Under the pieces are notes generated by a model. It had not been told where the DNA came from and did not search any database. It was given only the letters and a program-made list of their open reading frames with translations. The position numbers and the translations under genes were made by a program. Shown here piece after piece: positions 59,657 through 64,000 of a stretch of DNA of 64,000 nucleotides (position 1 is the stretch's first letter; every line of letters starts with the position of its first letter). This DNA comes from Albimonas pacifica (GTDB lineage: Bacteria > Pseudomonadota > Alphaproteobacteria > Rhodobacterales > Rhodobacteraceae), in the NCBI RefSeq assembly GCF_900113695.1, contig NZ_FOQH01000002.1:372001-436000 (forward strand). Reading direction: 5' to 3'.

Positions 59657-60649
59657 ATGACCTCGCGGATCGGACGGATCCTGCTGATCGCGGCGGCTGC
59701 GCTGGCCGCGGGCTACGCCGTCCTCGCCTGGCGGGGGGCGGGGGAGGGCCTGCCCGAGGGAATCGTCGTCGGCAACGGGCGGCTGGAGGCGACGCAGGTG
59801 AACCTCGCCCCCCCGCGCGCCGGGCGCGTGGTCGAGGTGGCGGCGCGGGAGGGCGACCGGGCCTCGGCGGGCGAGAAGCTCGCGCGGCTCGACACGGCGG
59901 AGTTGGAAGCCTCGCTCGACCGGGCGGAGGCGGAGGCGGCGCTGGCCCGCGAAAGCCTCGCCCAGGCCGAGGCGCAGGTGGAGCTGAGACGCTCCGAGAC
60001 CCGGCTGGCGGTCCACGAATACGAGCGCGCGGCGTCGCTGGTGGCCAAGGGGCACGCGTCGCAGGCGACGCTCGACGCGCGCCAGTCGGCCCGCGACGTG
60101 GCCCAGGCGGCGGAGCGCGCGGCCCAGGCCGCGGCCGCCACCGCCTGGCGCGCCATCGCGGCGGCCGAGGCGGAGGTCCGGCGCATCGTCTCGCTGATCG
60201 GCGATTCGACCCTGGTCGCGCCGGCGGACGGGCGGGTGCTCTATCGCCTGGTCGAGCCCGGCGAGGTGGTCGCCGCCGGCCAGCCGGTGCTGACCCTGCT
60301 GGACCTGGGCGACGTCTACATGGAGGTGTTCCTCTCGGCCCGCGACGCGGCCCGGGCGACCCTGGGGGGCGAGGCGCGCATCGTGCTCGACGCGTTCCCC
60401 GAGGCGGCGATCCCCGCGACCGTCAGCTTCGTCGCCCCCGAGGCCCAGTTCACCCCCAAGCAGGTCGAGACGCTGGAGGAGCGCGAGAAGCTGGTGTTCC
60501 GGGTGCGCGTGCGGGTGCCGCCGTCGCTGATCGACGCCTATTTCGACCGGGTGAAAACCGGGATGCGGGGGCTCGCCTACCTGCGGCTCGACCCTGCCGT
60601 CGACTGGCCCGAGGCGCTGGCCGACCCGGTGACGGCGCCCGCCGGATGA
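59657..60649 (+). CDS. HlyD/YhiI-type membrane fusion protein
   Basis: The 330-residue product is the periplasmic adaptor of an ABC exporter. Residues about 7-25 are a membrane anchor; the barrel-sandwich/lipoyl halves are VNLAPPRAGRVVEVAAREGDRASAGEKLARLD and STLVAPADGRVLYRLVEPGEVVAAGQPVLTLLD, with a long Ala/Glu-rich coiled-coil hairpin between (about 90-180). ATG 59657; stop overlaps the next gene's ATG (60646). The three genes together match the E. coli yhiI-rbbA(yhiH)-yhhJ operon in composition and order. Confidence 0.9.
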   Translation: MTSRIGRILLIAAAALAAGYAVLAWRGAGEGLPEGIVVGNGRLEATQVNLAPPRAGRVVEVAAREGDRASAGEKLARLDTAELEASLDRAEAEAALARESLAQAEAQVELRRSETRLAVHEYERAASLVAKGHASQATLDARQSARDVAQAAERAAQAAAATAWRAIAAAEAEVRRIVSLIGDSTLVAPADGRVLYRLVEPGEVVAAGQPVLTLLDLGDVYMEVFLSARDAARATLGGEARIVLDAFPEAAIPATVSFVAPEAQFTPKQVETLEEREKLVFRVRVRVPPSLIDAYFDRVKTGMRGLAYLRLDPAVDWPEALADPVTAPAG

Positions 60650-63348
60650 GCCCGCCCGCGATGCGCATCGCAGGCGTCAGCCATCGCTACGGCAAGGTCC
60701 TGGCGCTGGACGAGCTGTCGCTGGAGATCCCCGAGGGCCGCCTGGCCGGGATCATCGGCCCCGACGGAGTCGGAAAATCGACCCTGCTGGGGCTGCTCGC
60801 CGGCGCCCGCCGGCTGCAGTCGGGGCGGATCGAGGCGCTGGGCGGCGACATGGGCGAGGCCGGCCACCGCCGCCGCGTCGCCTCGCGCATCGCCTACATG
60901 CCCCAGGGGCTGGGGCGGAACCTCTATGCCGAGCTCTCGGTGCACGAGAACCTGGCGTTCTTCGGCCGGCTCTTCGGACAGGAGCGGGCGGAGCGGGACC
61001 GGCGCATCGCCTCGCTGCTGGCCGCGACCGGGCTGGACCCGTTTCCGGACCGGCCGGCGGGGAAGCTCTCGGGGGGGATGAAGCAGAAGCTGGGGCTGTG
61101 CTGCGCGCTGATCCACGACCCCGACCTGCTGATCCTCGACGAGCCGACGACGGGGGTCGACCCGCTCGCCCGCGGCCAGTTCTGGGACCTGGTCGGGGAG
61201 ATCCGGGCGCGCCGGCCGGGCATGTCGGTGGTGGTCTCGACCGCCTACATGGACGAGGCCGCGCGTTTCGACTGGCTGGCGGCGATGGACGCGGGCCGGG
61301 TCATCACCGCGGGCACGCCCGGGGAGATCGCCGCGCAGGCCGGCGCCGAGGACCTGGAGGCCGCCTTCCGCGCCCTGCGCCCGGGGGAGCGCAAACCGGC
61401 GCTGACCATCCCGCCGCGCGGCGCGGACGGGGCCGAGACGGTGATCGAGGCCCGCGGCCTGACGCGGCGTTTCGGCGATTTCGCCGCCGTCGACGGGGTC
61501 GATTTCGAGATCCGCCGCGGCGAGATCTTCGGCTTCCTCGGCTCCAACGGCTGCGGCAAGTCGACGACGATGAAGATGCTCTGCGGCCTGCTGCCCCCCT
61601 CGGAGGGGGAGGCGCGGGTCTTCGGCCGCCCCGTCGACGGCCGCGGCGGGCGCGAGGCGCGCCGCAGGCTGGGCTACATGAGCCAGGCGTTCTCGCTTTA
61701 CGGAGAGCTCACGGCGCGGCGGAACCTCGACCTGCACGCGCGCCTCTTCGAGCTGCCGGCGGAGACCCGGCGCGCGCGGATCACGGATCTCAGCGAACGA
61801 TTCGGCCTCGCCGCCCATCTCGACCAGCGCGCCGACGCCCTGCCGCTGGGGGTGCGCCAGCGTCTGTCGCTGGCCGTCGCGGTGATCCATGCGCCGCCGC
61901 TGCTGATCCTGGACGAGCCGACCTCGGGCGTGGACCCCGACGCGCGCGACGACTTCTGGCGCCTGCTGGCGGAGCTGGCGCGCGGGCAGGGGACCACGAT
62001 CTTCGTCTCGACCCACTTCATGGCCGAGGCGGAGCTCTGCGACCGCGTGGCCCTGATGCACGCGGGCCGGGTGCTCGCCTGCGACGCCCCTGCGGCGATC
62101 GTGGCGCAGGCCGGGGCGGAGAGTTTCGAGGCGGCTTTCGTGGCCCATCTGCGCGCGGCCCTTGGCCCCCAGCCCGAGGCGCCCCCGCCGCCCGAGGCGG
62201 GGGAGATCGCGCGCCCGCCCTCGGGCTGGTTCTCGCCCGCGCGCTTCACGGCCTTCGCCGCGCGCGAGACGCTGGAGCTGGTGCGCGATCCGATCCGGCT
62301 GGCCTTCGCCTTCCTCGGCTCGGCGATCCTGCTGACCGTGTTCTGCTTCGGCATCACCCTCGACGTCGAGGACCTGCGCTTCGTCGTCCTCGACCAGGAC
62401 CGCACGCCCCAGAGCCGGGCCTATGTCGCGGCCTTCGAGGGCTCTCGCTATTTCGCCGAAGGGCCGCCCGTGACCTCGCCCGCCGAGGCCGACCGCGCCC
62501 TTGTCGAGGGCCGCGCCTCGCTGATGCTGGAGATCCCGCCGGGCTTCGGCCGGGCGCTGGAGCGGGGCGACGCGCCCGAGGTGCTGGCGGTGGTCGACGG
62601 CGCGGTCCCCTACAAGGGCGAGACGGTGGAAAGCTACGTCGCCGGCATCCACGCGGCCCACCTCGCCGAGCTGGCCCGGGAGGGGGGCGAGCGGGCCTCC
62701 GCCCTCGCCTCGATCGAGACGCGGTTCCGCTACAACCCCGGCTTCGAGAGCCTGGCCGCCATGGCCCCGGCGATGCCCGCGCTGCTCCTGATCCTGCTGC
62801 CGGCGATCCTGACCGCGGTGTCGGTGACGCGCGAGCGGGAGCTGGGCACCATCGCCAATTTCCACGCCACGCCGGCGACGCGGCTGGAGTTCCTGCTGGG
62901 CAAGCAGGCGCCCTACGTGGGCGTCGCCTTCGTCAACTTCCTGCTGCTGTCGGTGATGATCGCGGGCGTCTTCGGCGTGCCGATCAAGGGGGGCGCGGCG
63001 CCGCTGGCGCTGGGGGCGCTGCTCTACGTCTGGGCCACGACCGCCTACGGGCTGGTGATGGCGACGCTGGTCTCGAACCAGGTGGCGGCGGTCTTCGCCA
63101 CCGCGCTCAGCGCGCTGCTGCCGACCCTGCAGTTCTCGGGCCTGCTGCAGCCCGTCTCGACGCTGGAAGGGGGCGCGCGGGCGATCGGCACGCTGTGGCC
63201 GGCGGGGTGGTTCCTGCATCTCAACGTGGGGGCCTTCGCCAAGGGGCTCGGCTGGGCCGGGCTCTGGCCCGACATCGCGGCGCTGGCGCTGTTCGGGCCG
63301 GCGTTCCTGGGCCTCGCCTGCCTGCTGCTGAGGGGGCAGGAGCGATGA
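60646..63348 (+). CDS. ABC transporter ATPase-ATPase-permease fusion, RbbA/YhiH type
   Basis: The 900-residue product has two nucleotide-binding domains (about 5-235 and 265-490) followed by an ABC-2 permease (about 515-900). Walker A: GPDGVGKSTLL and GSNGCGKSTTM; signature LSGGM in the first, degenerate LPLGVRQRL in the second, as is typical of this family; Walker B LLILDEPTTGVDP and LLILDEPTSGVDP. Permease: FTAFAARETLELVRDPIRLAF, FVVLDQDRTPQSRAYVAAFEGS, then about five helices from AMPALLLILLPAIL onward. RbbA was originally described as a ribosome-bound ATPase; the transport operon context suggests export. Overlaps both neighbours by four bases. Confidence 0.88.
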   Translation: MSPPAMRIAGVSHRYGKVLALDELSLEIPEGRLAGIIGPDGVGKSTLLGLLAGARRLQSGRIEALGGDMGEAGHRRRVASRIAYMPQGLGRNLYAELSVHENLAFFGRLFGQERAERDRRIASLLAATGLDPFPDRPAGKLSGGMKQKLGLCCALIHDPDLLILDEPTTGVDPLARGQFWDLVGEIRARRPGMSVVVSTAYMDEAARFDWLAAMDAGRVITAGTPGEIAAQAGAEDLEAAFRALRPGERKPALTIPPRGADGAETVIEARGLTRRFGDFAAVDGVDFEIRRGEIFGFLGSNGCGKSTTMKMLCGLLPPSEGEARVFGRPVDGRGGREARRRLGYMSQAFSLYGELTARRNLDLHARLFELPAETRRARITDLSERFGLAAHLDQRADALPLGVRQRLSLAVAVIHAPPLLILDEPTSGVDPDARDDFWRLLAELARGQGTTIFVSTHFMAEAELCDRVALMHAGRVLACDAPAAIVAQAGAESFEAAFVAHLRAALGPQPEAPPPPEAGEIARPPSGWFSPARFTAFAARETLELVRDPIRLAFAFLGSAILLTVFCFGITLDVEDLRFVVLDQDRTPQSRAYVAAFEGSRYFAEGPPVTSPAEADRALVEGRASLMLEIPPGFGRALERGDAPEVLAVVDGAVPYKGETVESYVAGIHAAHLAELAREGGERASALASIETRFRYNPGFESLAAMAPAMPALLLILLPAILTAVSVTRERELGTIANFHATPATRLEFLLGKQAPYVGVAFVNFLLLSVMIAGVFGVPIKGGAAPLALGALLYVWATTAYGLVMATLVSNQVAAVFATALSALLPTLQFSGLLQPVSTLEGGARAIGTLWPAGWFLHLNVGAFAKGLGWAGLWPDIAALALFGPAFLGLACLLLRGQER

Positions 63349-64000
63349 TCGGACGGGCGCGGCGCATCTTCTGGCTGGGGCTGAAGGAGATCCTGAGCCT
63401 GCGGCGCGACATCGCCATGTCGCTGCTGCTGGTCTGGGCCTTCTCGGCCGCGGTCTACATGGACGCGACGGGCAAGACCGGCTCGGTCAACAACGTCTCG
63501 GTCGCGGTGGTGGACGAGGACCGCTCGGCCCTCTCCCGCGCGCTGGTGGCGGGGCTGCGCCCGCCGGAGTTCCAGCCGCCGGTGGAGATCGCCGCCGGCG
63601 AGGCGGACGCGCGGATGGACGCGGGCGAATACCTGTTCGTGATCTCGATCCCCCCGCGGTTCGAGGCCGACCTGATCGGCGCGCCCGCCGCCGGGCGGGG
63701 GCCGCAGATCCAGGTTCTGGTCGACGCCACCGCGATGGAGCAGGCGGGGCTGGGCGCGGGCTACATCCAGCGGATCCTGGGCGACGAGATCGCCCGCTTC
63801 GCCGCGGGGCGGGAGGGGGAGGCCGCCCAGGCGATCCGGCTGGTCTCGCGCTCCGCCTTCAACCCCAATCGCGACCCGGTGCAGTTCCAGGGCGTCACCA
63901 GCCTGATCGGCCACGTGACCATCCTGTCGGTGATCCTCGCCGGCGCCGCCCTGATCCGGGAGCGCGAGCACGGCACGCTGGAGCACCTGCTGGCCATGCC
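63345..64000 (+). CDS. ABC-2 permease, YhhJ type (3' end outside window)
   Basis: The first 218 codons are present. The start ATG 63345 overlaps the stop of the RbbA-type gene (ATGA). N-terminal WLGLKEILSLRRDIAMSLLLVWAFSAAVYMDATG is the first membrane segment, and VSVAVVDEDRSALSRALVAGL resembles the extracytoplasmic start of ABC-2 exporters (DxDxSxxSR). IQVLVDATAMEQAGLGAGYIQRIL and LVSRSAFNPNRDPVQFQGVTSLIGHVTILSVIL precede the second TM region; REREHGTLEHLLAM, the typical ABC-2 coupling segment, is at the cut edge. Second permease subunit of the exporter. Confidence 0.9.
   Translation, partial: MIGRARRIFWLGLKEILSLRRDIAMSLLLVWAFSAAVYMDATGKTGSVNNVSVAVVDEDRSALSRALVAGLRPPEFQPPVEIAAGEADARMDAGEYLFVISIPPRFEADLIGAPAAGRGPQIQVLVDATAMEQAGLGAGYIQRILGDEIARFAAGREGEAAQAIRLVSRSAFNPNRDPVQFQGVTSLIGHVTILSVILAGAALIREREHGTLEHLLAM

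Overview
The window is a contiguous chromosomal segment from a very GC-rich (well above 70% by eye) Gram-negative alphaproteobacterium, most likely of the Rhodobacterales. This rests on the gene set: the RegB/SenC/RegA redox regulon, a hisC-tyrA-extensin-like operon, DUF2125 and IalB-family proteins, the block divL-like/tsaE/amgK/murU/addB/addA/trxA, the ffh/rpsP/rimM/trmD/rplS block, KdsB (lipopolysaccharide) and a class I PHA synthase. Genus cannot be fixed by reading alone. I see no prophage, insertion sequence, CRISPR array, plasmid gene or rRNA; there is one tRNA. Coding is dense, with many 4-base stop/start overlaps.

Layout. 1-13 kb: tail of a cytochrome P450, a LysM protein, a ChaC-like cyclotransferase, DUF2125, then hisC-tyrA-extensin-like (minus strand), a VOC dioxygenase divergent from its likely LysR regulator, an SDR, an Hpt-like protein, and an ECF sigma factor overlapping an asparaginase. 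13-27 kb: IalB, rlmN, a PcaB-like lyase, a sugar-nucleotide/envelope cluster (glycosyltransferase, galE, galU, kdsB, cysQ), a Sel1-like protein, a DMT permease, an esterase/methyltransferase pair, and a darcynin/TetR divergon. 27-34 kb: a minus-strand translation and secretion superoperon (ffh, two GNATs, chorismate mutase, rpsP, an EVE-like gene, rimM, trmD, rplS). 34-41 kb: lipoprotein, ornithine cyclodeaminase-like gene, and the redox locus regA-senC-[RTX protein]-regB. 41-54 kb: a degenerate DivL-like kinase followed by tsaE, amgK-murU (peptidoglycan sugar recycling), addB-addA (double-strand-break repair) and trxA. 54-64 kb: an alpha/beta hydrolase, a stand-alone Lrp ligand-binding domain, tRNA-Val, a chemoreceptor, phaC, and an ABC export operon of the yhiI/rbbA/yhhJ type that runs off the end.

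Points that stand out: (i) two 143-145 bp structured palindromes at about 7.0 and 36.0 kb whose 27-bp inner stems are perfect in both copies but differ in sequence between copies, i.e. they covary; (ii) a smaller 26-bp palindrome family in four spacers; (iii) an RTX gene inserted in the regB/senC divergon, with a perfect inverted repeat in the RTX-regB spacer, and a T-run terminator plus a new promoter separating senC from regA; (iv) a DivL-like kinase with Gly at the phospho-acceptor position and decayed ATP-binding boxes; (v) minisatellite DNA between that kinase and tsaE; (vi) clean candidate operators in three divergent or promoter regions (LysR/VOC, TetR/darcynin, phaC).
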